Shown piece after piece: positions 33,480-43,017 of a DNA stretch of 64,000 nt. Positions within the stretch are counted from its first letter, which is position 1. Every line of letters begins with the position of its first letter. The translations under genes were made by a program, and so were the position numbers. This stretch comes from Wyeomyia smithii. Its lineage: Eukaryota; Arthropoda; Insecta; Diptera; Culicidae. The stretch is taken from positions 4,712,001 to 4,776,000 of the forward strand of contig NC_073696.1 in NCBI RefSeq assembly GCF_029784165.1, given 5' to 3'. The notes under the pieces are model-generated. The model searched no databases, was not told the origin of the DNA, and saw nothing but the letters and a program-made list of their open reading frames with translations.

Positions 33480-34240
33480 TAGGGGAGGATTGTACAAAAC
33501 GCACCAGTTAAGCATTTGCGCGATTTACAGCGCTTCAAATCATTTCAAAGAGACATTGAACGTGTAGGATGATTGTAGGATCTATTTATCATATGTTTAT
33601 GACGAAGTTTATTATAAAATACTCGATTTCAATGCCTTTTTTGGTAAAAATTATCATTGCCGCCAAACAAGCCCGTGAACAAAACGCACCACAACAAAGG
33701 TCAGTATGCTCCAAAGCAGTAGGCTAATATGCCAGTAGCAGAAATCAGCACGCGAAGTGAGAAGCGCTTGAAGTCTCGAAAGTAAAATAAAAAATAATGG
33801 AACATGCTCTAAATTGTCAAGCAATCTCCAGCAAGCTCTTCATAGTGCATTTTGCCCCAATTTTAATTTTGATTGTTTTTAGGTAAAAGCTGACGAATGT
33901 TAGTGAAATAATTTAAAACACTCATCGTATTATAAACTCCAAAAGTGTAAAGGTTAGGGGAACCATAGTTTTTCGTATTATTTACAAGTCAGGTAATCAT
34001 AAAAGCTTAAACAAAATTCATGAATAATTACATGCTGGACAAAGCCACAGCCAATTGCACAGTTTTTTGAGTATTTTGGTCATTATGGCACACTTTTTTA
34101 TATGAGAACTGTAGAGAAGCTGGGTTTTTATGAGAAAAGCGAAGAATATCGTCATAAAAAACCACATGTGTAAGTATTTTGGGAAATTAATAGCATGGGC
34201 CATCTTACCCAACTGGTGCGTCTTGTACGGTTCTCCCCTA
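33480..34240. mobile_element. MITE with ~32 bp TIRs and TA duplication
   Basis: TAGGGGAG...GTACAA(A/G)ACGCACCAGTT at 33480-33511 and its inverted copy at 34208-34240 agree except for a few positions. TA sits at both outer ends (33480-33481 and 34239-34240), as for Tc1/mariner-type MITEs. The interior is AT-rich and non-coding. It is nested in the hAT-type element. Confidence 0.8.
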
Positions 34241-34354
34241 TTTGTTGGGTGCTGCTATTCGACAAGTTTTAGCATTGTTGGGGGTGGTGTAAAGGTTCGC
34301 CCCGGGTGTCGTTGAGTTTCTGAGAAAAAATTAAAACAATAAAACAATTTTGAT

Positions 34355-35165
34355 GACCGGTTTCATTTTACTGGAAAACTATTCTTGTTTCCTAGTATTA
34401 CTTAGGAACTTGGCGTGACCAGCCTACACCGAAAATGTTTCGGATTTCAAGAGTGTATGTCAAAGTGTACATTTTTGCAACGCATAGAAAGTTTTAGGCA
34501 ACTTAACTGTCTATCTAAAATACTTCAAAAAATCTGAGATCACCGATATTTTCTGAAATCATTTTTTGTTTTTAAAATTATATTTTTTTCAGAGTAGGAT
34601 CTTAAACTTTTTTTTAAAATTTTTGAAGGAAAGGTCATAATTTTTACTAAGATATATTGATTTATAAGAAAACCACGTTAATTTGAAAATCTGCACAAAT
34701 AACATTTTAGACAAAATCCGCTTTAAATTATCTGACCTTTTTAAATGTTAATCCAGACAAACTTTCAAACGCAAGTTTGCAAAGTTGCTTAGTTTAATAA
34801 GACCTACACACCCACAATGTTCGATTGAATTCTGCTAGAGTGCTGCAAGCTCAAAGAAAATTAGTACCTAACAGGGAAAAACCCGCCAAAATCAACACCC
34901 ATACTTAATAAATTCATACCTCGATGATTCCTTGGCGAATTTTCAATCTTTGGCTGCCAATAAACTCGAAATCAATTCTGATTCATTGACAACATATAAA
35001 CCCTAAGTAAAACAAGAAGTCAGAAAAAGCTCTACGCGTTGCAAAAATGTACACTTTGGCACACACTCCGGAAATCCGAAACATTTCCAGTGACCCTTGG
35101 TCACCTCCAGTTTTCAAGTAATACTAGGAAACTAGGAAAGTTTTCCAGTAAAATGAAACCTGTTT
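34355..35165. repeat. foldback element with ~135 bp arms
   Basis: The left arm (about 34357-34495) and right arm (about 35028-35165) are inverted copies at high similarity. Shared blocks include TTTCATTTTACTGGAAAAC, TTTCCTAGTATTACTT, ATGTTTCGGATTTC and AAAGTGTACATTTTTGCAAC. The spacer is AT-rich. It is nested within the hAT-type element, with no ORF. Confidence 0.75.
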
Positions 35166-35689
35166 TGTCAAAATTGATTCATTTCGTGTAGTTTTGGCCA
35201 TTGAAAAATTGACAGAATTTTGTCTGCTTCAATTATTTCCCTTATTATACAACCTTCAAAATGAACTTCGGCTTGAAACTACTCCGTAGAAAGCACTCCC
35301 GGCGTAAAACCCGAAGGCTTTCCAAAACAAACTGTTAAACTCGTCCGGTTGTTTGAGTTTTCATTCGCAGTAAAAGCGAATTTCTATATTCCACCAGCTC
35401 ACCTCGTTTTGACCTGGAAGCGCAGTAACTGCTGTCAAAACCCTTCTTTGTTCGCTTCATTTTGACCCAGTTTTGACCTGCCGTGCTGCCCGAAGCGCAA
35501 TGTAAAATTTGTCAGCTTCAACCCACCACCGCACGTGCTAAGTTCGTAAACAATTATCTGGCATCTCTTTCTTACTTGCGTCTTAAATGGCGATGACGTT
35601 TCATTATTCCTCGACAGTTTTGCCCGCACACGGTGGAATAAAGAAATTCGGTATAAGATTTGTCATTCAAGGCCCTAAAGGTCCAAGCA

Positions 35690-35843
35690 AAATGGATACG
35701 TTTTCGTTGCGTTGACGTTAATTTGACAGGAAATGTATGGGCTAACTGTCAAATTTCCGCAAACGCAACCGCAACGTATCAATTGTGTTTAAACCTTAAC
35801 ACAATGGATACGTTGCGGCTGCGTTTGCGGTAATTTGACAGTC
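35690..35843. repeat. hairpin MITE plus adjacent solo arm
   Basis: The arm at 35690-35730 (GGATACGTTTTCGTTGCG...AATTTGACAG) pairs with 35748-35790 (CTGTCAAATTTCCGCAAACG...). A third copy in the left-arm orientation follows at 35801-35843. This suggests a second, truncated insertion or a local duplication. Confidence 0.7.
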
Positions 35844-36538
35844 AACCCATGCGAGGAAGCTAACATGATTACCTTCCACGGGAAATTTATCCAACTCAAT
35901 TATTTGTCTTAGTTTTTTTTCATCACCATCTGAAAAAAGCAGGAGTATGCTATCGCTGTCAAATCTCATATATTTGCAGTGTACCCAACATCTCAATGGT
36001 CCGCTGACACTAGCGGTACCCTTAAAATGGGCAGTTTACTCTAAAGGGAAGAATTTTCGGGCAACTGCTCCATATGTTGTCCCTATCTATTGATGACAAA
36101 ATAAAACTAAAAGCAATCAAATTTATCAATTTCATCACGTAATGTGTATGGAACGGTATTCAATAAGTGCACTGTTAATTATACTGCTTTTTTTAATGCA
36201 CAGGCTGTAGTATAAAAACAAATAATGTGTAATAACTTTTGTTCTACATACATTTGTTTCAGCTGTATTCTTTCCAATAACAGAAGTGAATTCTAGTATT
36301 TTAGATAAAATGTAAGAACGATGAAACAGTATATAAATGTTTGTACACAAATGCCGCCATATTGCTAACGATGTTCGATACATGATTTCTAGTAGATGTC
36401 ACCCTCCTGGAAAAAAGTCCATTTTTTTACCGCAAACGTTAGCTGTCAAATTATCGATACTTATCAATAATATCGATAAACACCCCGGAATTATCGATTG
36501 TTATCGATGTCCGCTTTGGGCGATATTTCCCATCACTA

Positions 36539-36546
36539 ATCACGAC
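36539..36546 (+). repeat. 8 bp target-site duplication, right
   Basis: ATCACGAC, identical to 33275-33282. Confidence 0.9.
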
Positions 36547-36781
36547 ACAAAACATGTTATTTTGTTGTTTCAATGAGAGTGCTATCGGTCCGGCTCGACA
36601 GAATGTTCACAAGAAATCATTTTTGTGCATCCGTGCTACGAAACTGAGGAAAAACTTTAGAAACTGCAAAAGAGGTGGAGCTTATCAAATGATCGCTCTG
36701 AGCCAGAATGAAGTCACACATATTTTTCAAGTTATATCATTCCACCTTGTACGAAAAATAATTCATTCCTATTTTCATCCC

Positions 36782-36789
36782 TATATAAG
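36782..36789 (+). promoter_or_regulatory. TATA box of repeat unit e
   Basis: TATATAAG in CCCTATATAAGAGCCTG, with the same downstream block as unit c (GCCGCTCATAATAGTTCT). The unit then runs through the 36850-37130 tandem repeats to the hairpin at 37491. Confidence 0.6.
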
Positions 36790-36854
36790 AGCCTGTTTTA
36801 GTCGAAGCCGCTCATAATAGTTCTGAACAGCGACGACAGCAGTCCTCCCTTAAC

Positions 36855-37145
36855 AGCAGCGGGAGCGAGCAGTGGGTACCATCGATAGCGGATAGCGGCC
36901 ACAACTGTGGCATGGCTGCGGATAAGCGTAACAGTTTCAGCGGATCTCACCATCGATAGCAGCAGGGCCTGCAGATGCAGGTACAGCGGATACCAATGGC
37001 GGCCACAACTGTGGCATGGCTACGGATAGCGTTGCAGTTACTCAGCAGTTGGGCCAGCGTATAGCGGCCACAACTGTGGCATGGCTATGCATAGGGTAGC
37101 TGTTGCAGCGGGTATATCAGCATCGATAGTAGCAGGGTCAGCTGA
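36855..37145. repeat. ~50-100 bp tandem repeat (GCGGCCACAACTGTGGCAT)
   Basis: GCGGCCACAACTGTGGCATG followed by GCT occurs three times (about 36895, 37001 and 37063). Each copy is itself a hairpin (CCACAACTGTGG) and is separated from the next by GATAGC- and CAGC-rich sequence. Non-coding, located just after the unit e promoter, so it would lie in its transcript. Confidence 0.75.
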
Positions 37146-37248
37146 TGCAACGACACTCTCTTCACTAAAATGCTGTTTCAGTGTGGTAGCGGGAAGCATC
37201 AGCAGCAGGCTTGCATGAAGTGAATAAATCAGCCAGCAACTTCCTCTA

Positions 37249-37396
37249 AGGCCTCTGCCATAGTAGACGCGAAAAGCGGCGCGAACCGATTCGCTCGGCC
37301 GTAGGTTAATGTACAGCTGTACTGATGGCTGTACATTAACCTACAGCCGAGCGAATCGGTTCGCGTCGCTTTTCGCGTCTATTATGGCAGAGGCCT
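37249..37396. repeat. 148 bp long hairpin (MITE)
   Basis: Arms of about 68 bp (37249-37317 and 37328-37396) are inverted copies with a few mismatches around a loop of about 10 bp. The outer ends read AGGCCTCTGCCATA and TATGGCAGAGGCCT. It interrupts the repeat unit between CTTCCTCTA and the next block. If transcribed it would give a very stable double-stranded RNA. Confidence 0.85.
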
Positions 37397-37490
37397 AATG
37401 GGAAAGTTGCATCATTTTGTTCAGAAGAATATTATTGTCGGTAATATTACAGAGATGCGATAGCGTAAATCCGATTTTGAATTGAACAAT

Positions 37491-37534
37491 TGTTCTTTTG
37501 AGAACAAATAAAACACTTATTTGAAGAGTTAATA
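37491..37534 (+). terminator. histone-type 3' stem-loop plus downstream block (3)
   Basis: TGTTCTTTTGAGAACA (37491-37506) is a perfect 6 bp stem with a UUUG loop, preceded by TTGAACAAT and followed by AATAAA. TTGAAGAGTTAATAG starts 14 nt later at 37521. It ends the unit that begins at the TATA box 36782. Confidence 0.55.
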
Positions 37535-37887
37535 GCTTTTGGTACCAGTGACAGCCTCAGCGGTAGATGCAGATGCAGCCGGTACATCCCTGAGGCCGAT
37601 GTAAAGGTAAACGGGAGCAGCACGGCGAAACAGTTCGGGTTATGCCTAGACGCGCGTCAATTTTCGTTGTTGATATTCCCCACATGAAACGACGCGCTTT
37701 CGTATGATAACGGTGGTATTAGCGGTAGATGCATTTGCCAACACTTCCTCCAGTAAAGCCGTGTCTAGTTTTCAATGTGAAAACACCTTTCTCATTGTGT
37801 TGACCGTGCGTCTCCTCGATAGTCCTCACTATCAAGGTAACACAGAGATGTAAGATAAACACTACATCCTATGATAAATTGAACAAT

Positions 37888-37928
37888 TGTCCTTATAAGG
37901 ACAACAAATGAATTAATGAAGGTTTAAT
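37888..37928 (+). terminator. histone-type 3' stem-loop plus downstream block (4)
   Basis: TGTCCTTATAAGGACA (37888-37903) is a perfect 6 bp stem with a UAUA loop, preceded by TTGAACAAT and followed by ACAAATGA. A purine-rich ATGAAGGTTTAA follows about 12 nt later. Sequence and flanks closely resemble insect histone 3' ends (GUCCUU...AAGGAC-ACAAA). Confidence 0.55.
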
Positions 37929-38065
37929 TTTGAATTAGAATACTTCTCTCAGGAAGTTCGGCTACATAGGGATGTGAAATGAAAATCTAAAACTGAAAAA
38001 AGTGCTTTCCCAAGCACGGTCGGCAGAGTTATGGACCTAGTAAATTGGGAATGCATCATTTGGCC

Positions 38066-38160
38066 TATATAAGAGCTTCATCAGATAATAAACAAACATT
38101 CCATCGGATATTAAATTGAACAACTGAAGTTTGAAGAACACAAATGATAATTTGAAGAGT
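38066..38160 (+). promoter_or_regulatory. TATA box and truncated repeat unit d
   Basis: TATATAAG (38066-38073) in GGCCTATATAAGAGC is preceded by CCAAGCACGGTCGGCAG. The unit is internally deleted: about 50 bp later it reaches TTGAACAAC and a block TTTGAAGAGTTAATA (about 38150), where the hairpin has lost its pairing. Confidence 0.5.
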
Positions 38161-38256
38161 TAATATTATCACGTTTTGCGCTATAATCCAAAGTTAATTA
38201 TCTTCATCTACATGCATACTCTGATTGTTATTACGTGTTTGCGTCGCTTAGTGTTT

Positions 38257-38417
38257 GGCTACGGTCATGCAAAACGCAAATAACGGCGCGATGCGATTCG
38301 GCAAGACGAAATCTGTTGAAATGTATAGCTCTACTACGCCTTAAAAAGAGCTGTACATTTCACCACGGTAAGCCGAATCGCATCGCGCCGGCATTCGCGT
38401 TCTGCATAACCGTAGCC
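38257..38417. repeat. 161 bp long hairpin MITE
   Basis: The arms GGCTACGGTCATGCAAAACG... (38257-38302) and ...GCATAACCGTAGCC (38372-38417) are inverted copies over about 46 bp, with a CGGCGCGATGCGATTCGGC core matching exactly. A weaker second pairing (AAATGTA...GAGCT) extends toward the loop. Non-coding. Confidence 0.85.
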
Positions 38418-39012
38418 TTTGTTCCGTTCCCGTTTAATGATGTCGTATTAAATGTGCATATTTCAATTCGGCAGCACTTCAACTTCTCATTTGCACAAAA
38501 TTTAAAAATATTCAATGAACTTCATGAAAAATATCAGACAAAAAGAAATTACAATACTGCCAATGAACGGTCAACGTTTATTTACTAGAAAAAATTACTG
38601 ACACCCAAGCAGCCGGGTTATCCTTCTTGTAAAAGTATTCTACTTCAATCTTGCGGTCGTGGCTTTGCTTACCACCTTCTTGTGATTTTTTAGTTCTTTT
38701 CGATTAGAGCCTAGATATACGAATAACATTTTTATTGTTGAAGTTTGGCAACCCACTTGCTTGCCCTCTCGACTTTTTCCACGTTTTCAATTAAATTTGT
38801 GGCTGATAGTGATGAATAATTTTTGTATTTACCTCCAGAACCCCTCCTGTGCACACGGCCATGTGGTGATAACATTCCGAATAAGAGTGAAAGAATTCAA
38901 ATGTATTCCTTCCCGATTCCCACACCAGACATTACGAAGGTCATGTCAGATAATGGCAATGTCAATTAATGAACCAGAACCAGCGAATAAAATTTTTTTT
39001 AGCAAAACCTAC

Positions 39013-40035
39013 CTGCGTGAAATGGTGCGACCGGTTGATGGCCGTTAGTTTGCCACCCTTGCCGCCGCGTAATAGTGGCTGCCGTCCCGCGAGCGGGTCC
39101 TGTCCAGCAGGACCCCCGGCAGGAAGCATGACAGCGCCTGGTCCACTTCCGTCTCCAACCAGCTGACTTTGTTCGATGATAATCTCCTCCCGCTGCATCT
39201 TGCCCGTTCCGCCACCGTCCACCGGTACGAATGTAGCAAACTCACCCGGGCCTACCAAGGGTGGCTTTTCGTCCAGATAGAAGGACTTGGTCGTGTGTTG
39301 TTGCTGCTGCTGCTGATATTGGTAATGCTGCTGTTGTTGTTGGTCGTAATACTGATTGTAGTTGCTATAGCGGTGATTGGTGGCACTGACGTTCTTGTTC
39401 TTGTACTTTCCACCACCCCCAGTACCACCGCTGCGATACTGATAGTGGTTGTCAAACTGATTGTTCTCGTCGTATGGTGGCACTACACCGGATTGAAACC
39501 CGGGCGTTGCTGTCGTTGTCGTTGCAGGCGATATCAGTATGTTGTATTGATTTTTCGTATAATTTAAACTGTAATTGATATTATAGTTGTGGCCGTTGTA
39601 GTGTTGCTGTAGGACACTGTTGGTGTTCTTGATGCCGGTCGGTTGAAGTTTGTTGTTGGTGTTGTTGTTTCGGGTGGCGTTGTTGTAGTACTCATAGTGT
39701 TTCAACTCGTGATTCGATGGACGTCGTTTAAAATAGCCGCTTGTGCTGCTAACATTGGTGTTGTTTTTCAGTATCCCTGTTGGACCGGCGTGATTATTTA
39801 ACAGCTGATTTTGATAGTCTAACGGTTTAGGTTTCAATCTAGGCTGATACGTCGAATAGTAGTTGTTGTAGTCCCGTGCAACGTTCGGGCTGACCCCCAG
39901 ATTCGATGGTTTTAGTTTCACGTGCTTTCCCGACAACAATTTGGGAGTTCGTTGCGCTATCGATGGAAAGTTTTGTGGCTCCGAAGGCTCTAAAGGATAC
40001 TGCACGTACTGTATAGGCCGTTGTACCTGTGAAAC
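39013..40035 (-). CDS. sugar (trehalose-type) transporter, N-terminal extension exon
   Basis: The exon is bounded by acceptor TTACAG (40036-40041) after a T-rich tract and donor GTAGGT (39012 downward). It is 1,023 bp in phase 0 and open throughout (341 residues). It encodes a hydrophilic, low-complexity region: Asn/Tyr-rich blocks, Gln runs (QQQQQHYQYQQQQQQH), Gly-rich stretches and an acidic-hydrophobic segment (REEIIIEQSQ). It ends SHHFTQ directly before transmembrane helix 1 in the next exon. Long cytoplasmic N-terminal extensions are known in mosquito Tret1 proteins. No initiator Met occurs before GKMQREE deep in the exon, so the start codon is expected in an upstream exon outside what I can identify. 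The lack of stops over 1 kb of biased sequence, the good splice sites and the phase match support it. Confidence 0.85.
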
Positions 40036-41322
40036 CTGTAACGAATAGAAAAAAATAGTTAGATGTTATACTTCCGCGTTCGAATAAAAACAAAAACAAA
40101 CAATTGTAACATAAATCAAGTTGAGCAATTTATCAACTTAGTAATTGATGGAACTATCTACGTGGCCTCTAATCCACAAATATGCAGCAAACATTCCCCT
40201 AAAGCACCATTTGTCAATTGCTATAACCATCCCGCATCTCACTTCCAGTGTATTCTATAAATTATGCTGATTGAGTGAAATGCCGTGAAAGGCATATAAA
40301 TTACGAAATTCGTAAATCTTTCACCCGCCCGTTAAATGCAACTGGGCCAGCAAGCATTCGTTGGCCAATCAAGCACAAGACCTAGAGCAAACGTTTCAGG
40401 GGCTGGACGGTCCGAAAAACCGGACAGTGCAAGTCACGAAATGACACGTTGTTTCCAACAGCTGGAATCAACATGAAATTATAGACTCGGACTCGGCTGT
40501 GCAATCGAGTGTACGTGGTTTGCTGCATTCAAAAATACACAGCCACAGTGTATTTTACACGCAGGACAATTTGTAATCACTGAGACTGGTACCCTGCCAG
40601 CTGTGGCTAAAAATTGATGGCTGCAAGCTTAGAGACAACGTTTCGGAACCAACATTGCCCTCTTCACCCTAATGCCCAGTACAAGAGCAGCATAAGCACT
40701 CTTGAATTGACACGCCCATATTGCATTGCACTGGGCACAAATAAATCATTTGCATAATTGATCGTTAAATGAGTATGTTTAGCGTGCGCGATACTATTGA
40801 GGTGTCGCACTCCAACTACGGGTGGACTTGGCAACAATAGCTGGAGTTAAGATGATACTTTTTGTGTGCTATTCAAGTGTCGCCTTTTGCTGTTTGCTTT
40901 GAAATACAAATCGTTCATTATATGCTTGATTGGCATTATTTAATGGTACTTGAAGTATGGTTGGGATTGATACTTGTTGCTGTTGTGAAAATAAATATTT
41001 TGTGAAACTAATTTTGACACGACATTGGTGAAACACAAAGTTTTGTAATCAATATCGTGAGCTTTCAAGTTGCTTGGAAACTGCTGTCAAAAAATGTGGA
41101 TGAACTTAAGAAAAAACAGATTGATACCTCATGAAGATATATTCATTATGGAAATTATACACAGTACAAACCGGAAGAGTTTCGCTTTCAAAATTGTTTA
41201 CCGTGAACTTTTTGAGTGAGAGACGAAAAATTCCAAATTTTGAGTTGTTACCCGTTGTACCAGCGGCGCAGCAAAGAGGAAACCAAAACTTTTTAGAACT
41301 TTGTCAGGGATGTATGAGCACT
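40036..41322. other. intronic or upstream sequence, no gene seen
   Basis: No coding exon recognised on either strand. Composition is balanced compared with the repeats, suggesting unique sequence. The missing 5' exon of the transporter may lie here or further upstream but cannot be called. Confidence 0.4.
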
Positions 41323-41325
41323 TTA

Positions 41326-41600
41326 GGCGTCGTACACAAATTACGTAACGCTAAAAATTTAGATTTCAGACCCCCTCCCTCCCTATGTAACGATAGGTAA
41401 CGTTCGGCATGTCTTCCCCCCCTAAAATTCCGTAACGCTGATAGGCTTGACCCCCCTCCGAAATTGTCAATTTCGAGCAAACATCACAGTTACGTAACTG
41501 TCTCTACTACCCCTCCCTCCCTCCCTTCTACGTAACAATAAGTAACGCAGATTCAACATCCCCCCCCCCTTCATGCGTTACGTAATTTGTGTACGACGCC
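41326..41600. mobile_element. 275 bp MITE with TTA flanks
   Basis: GGCGTCGTACACAAATTACG (from 41326) is inverted at the right end (CGTAATTTGTGTACGACGCC, 41581-41600); the arms match over about 25 bp. TTA flanks both sides (41323-41325 and 41601-41603). The interior has C/T-rich CCCCCCTCC blocks and repeated TACGTAAC motifs. Confidence 0.85.
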
Positions 41601-42084
41601 TTACGTGCGATAAAAATTACGACCGCCCGGAATCAAGTCTGTTGCTAAATTGATCTTCTCAAACCTTACCTCCTCAAACCCCGGAGAGAAACAAATCTTT
41701 TTTCAATGTTTCTCCCTATCCTTTTCTAGCTTTTTGATTCATGGTTTTGTTCCTATCACCTATAGTTACAAAGAACTTTATCGCATCTGTTTTTTTTTTG
41801 TTACCTGCTTATTTCGCCGTCATTGTTTTTCCTATGGGAAACAAGGTGTCTAGTATCAGCTACGCAGCCGCAAGTTTTTTTTTCCTCTGTGTGGACTCAT
41901 CACTGCGACCAGAGACATTTTTGATCTATTGTGATATTGCCCAGGTGTTTTCTGTACTCCGCACTTCATATTATTGGCAGTATCACTATTGAAATGAATG
42001 ATACGCTTTTTTTTTATTTATATCCGTGCTTGTGTGTGAGACACCCTTTCATTTCAAGCTTACTGCTCTACTATACCGAGCCTC

Positions 42085-42580
42085 TTTTCTATCCTACCAA
42101 TATCGCCAAATTACAATTCCCTGAGCTGAGGCTACACCTAACGTTCCTCTCTGGCCAGGTTTATTCTAAGAGGGACTTATTATGTCAAGAGGAAGGAGTC
42201 TTATCGAAACCTCGTTCCTCGTGCCAATATCGCCAATTACAATTCCCTGTAGAGGGTAAATATTTCTGAAATCAGTTTTATTATAAGAACGACTTATTTT
42301 ATCAAGAGGAAGGAGTCTTGTCGAACCTTGTTCCTCCTACCAACACCGCGTCACAATCACAATTCCCTGAAGAGGCGATCAATGCTTCACCTCTGGTCAG
42401 GTTTATTATAAGTAGGACTTATATTTTTGTCAAGAGGAAGGAGTCTTATCAAAACCTCGTTCCTCCAGCCAAGACCGCGTCATAATTACAATTCCCTGAA
42501 GAGAACTATTATACGTTACTCTGAACAGTTTTATTATAAGAGGGACTTTTTTGTTAGGCAAGGGTACTATAGAATTCAGT
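42085..42580. repeat. ~115-125 bp tandem minisatellite, four units
   Basis: Each unit reads, with variation, CCAA(T/G)(A/G)..CGC, ATTACAATTCCCTG, a short variable part, GTTTATTATAAGAGGGACTT, and GTCAAGAGGAAGGAGTCTTATC followed by AACCTCGTTCCTC. Unit starts lie near 42098, 42222, 42343 and 42471. The plus-strand frames across it are by-products. Confidence 0.8.
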
Positions 42581-43017
42581 TTGAAGGAAGAGTATGTGGT
42601 GGAGAGCCTGAGAATGAACCCATGTAAAAGTCCTTTGACAACCAAATGGCCTGATTCTACTAAGATTCGAACCCACGGCCACTCGCTTATCAAAGCGGAC
42701 TATTTAACCTTGCGGCTACGAAGCTTTCTTATTGCTGAATGATAGTCATTGATTTAGGTTACACTCTCAATCTGCCTCTCTTTGCAATATTTTCAAAACT
42801 CACTTTTTTATCAAAACTCTTCCAGAAGGAAATCTTGGCTACCCCACTGCTACCCGCCATAGATTTAGAATGCGTGCTCTGAGTTTTGTTACACCCAGTT
42901 TGATTGTTGTATGAGTATTTGACTGTTGGGAATTTTACAATAGTTGGTTGTAACTTCGGCTGAGCAGTCTTGAATAAGTAGAACGATCTGGTTTTTTACT
43001 GTCCGGTGTTCCGTCAC

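Larger units (their letters stand above)
33283..36538. mobile_element. hAT-type non-autonomous DNA transposon, 3.3 kb
   Basis: The ends TAGTGATGGGAAA (33283-33295) and TTTCCCATCACTA (36526-36538) are perfect inverted repeats. Inside each end lies an array of TATCGATA-type motifs (33299-33385 and 36450-36515). Exact 8 bp duplications ATCACGAC flank it, and 8 bp is the hAT hallmark. No hAT transposase ORF is present. The interior is occupied by a TA-flanked MITE (33482-34238), a foldback element (about 34355-35165) and a hairpin MITE (35690-35790). It inserted into the repeat composite 31989-38648. Confidence 0.88.
31989..38648. mobile_element. 6.7 kb composite TIR element with promoter/hairpin units
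   Basis: TTGAAGTAGAATACTT at 31989-32004 is the exact reverse complement of 38633-38648. A second copy of the left end (AGAATACTTCTCTCAGG and the following ~60 bp) lies at 37930-38005, nearly identical to 31995-32070, so the element has been duplicated internally. It contains TATA boxes at 32330, 36782 and 38066, histone-type 3' hairpins, tandem repeats, two hairpin MITEs and a hAT-type insertion (33283-36538). No protein of its own was seen. It may be a non-autonomous DNA element that amplified an RNA-producing unit. Confidence 0.6.
12128..39012 (-). other. 26.9 kb transporter intron filled with transposons
   Basis: The intron begins with donor GTAGGT at 39012 and ends with a pyrimidine-rich acceptor CAG at 12128-12130, both minus strand. 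Phase is 0 on both sides, so splicing joins ...HHFTQ to IIAALAVS. It contains an RTE element, an I-clade element, a 6.7 kb TIR composite with a hAT-type insertion, and several MITEs, which account for most of its length. The parts without named elements (about 12130-13830 and 28943-31988) show no ORF I can support. Confidence 0.8.

Noticed and set aside
36855..37145. CRISPR-like array
   Set aside because: Only three repeats with uneven spacing, each an internal palindrome, in a eukaryotic intron; a minisatellite.
39169..39567. 132-codon plus-strand frame (Leu/Val-rich)
   Set aside because: It is the antisense shadow of the Gln/Asn-rich transporter exon; Leu/Val runs arise from complementing CAG/AAC codons.
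42640..42725. tRNA-Ile-like segment on the minus strand
   Set aside because: GGGTTCGAATC resembles a T arm, but the anticodon arm cannot form a normal 5 bp stem with a 7-nt loop and no acceptor pairing is visible. At best another SINE fragment.
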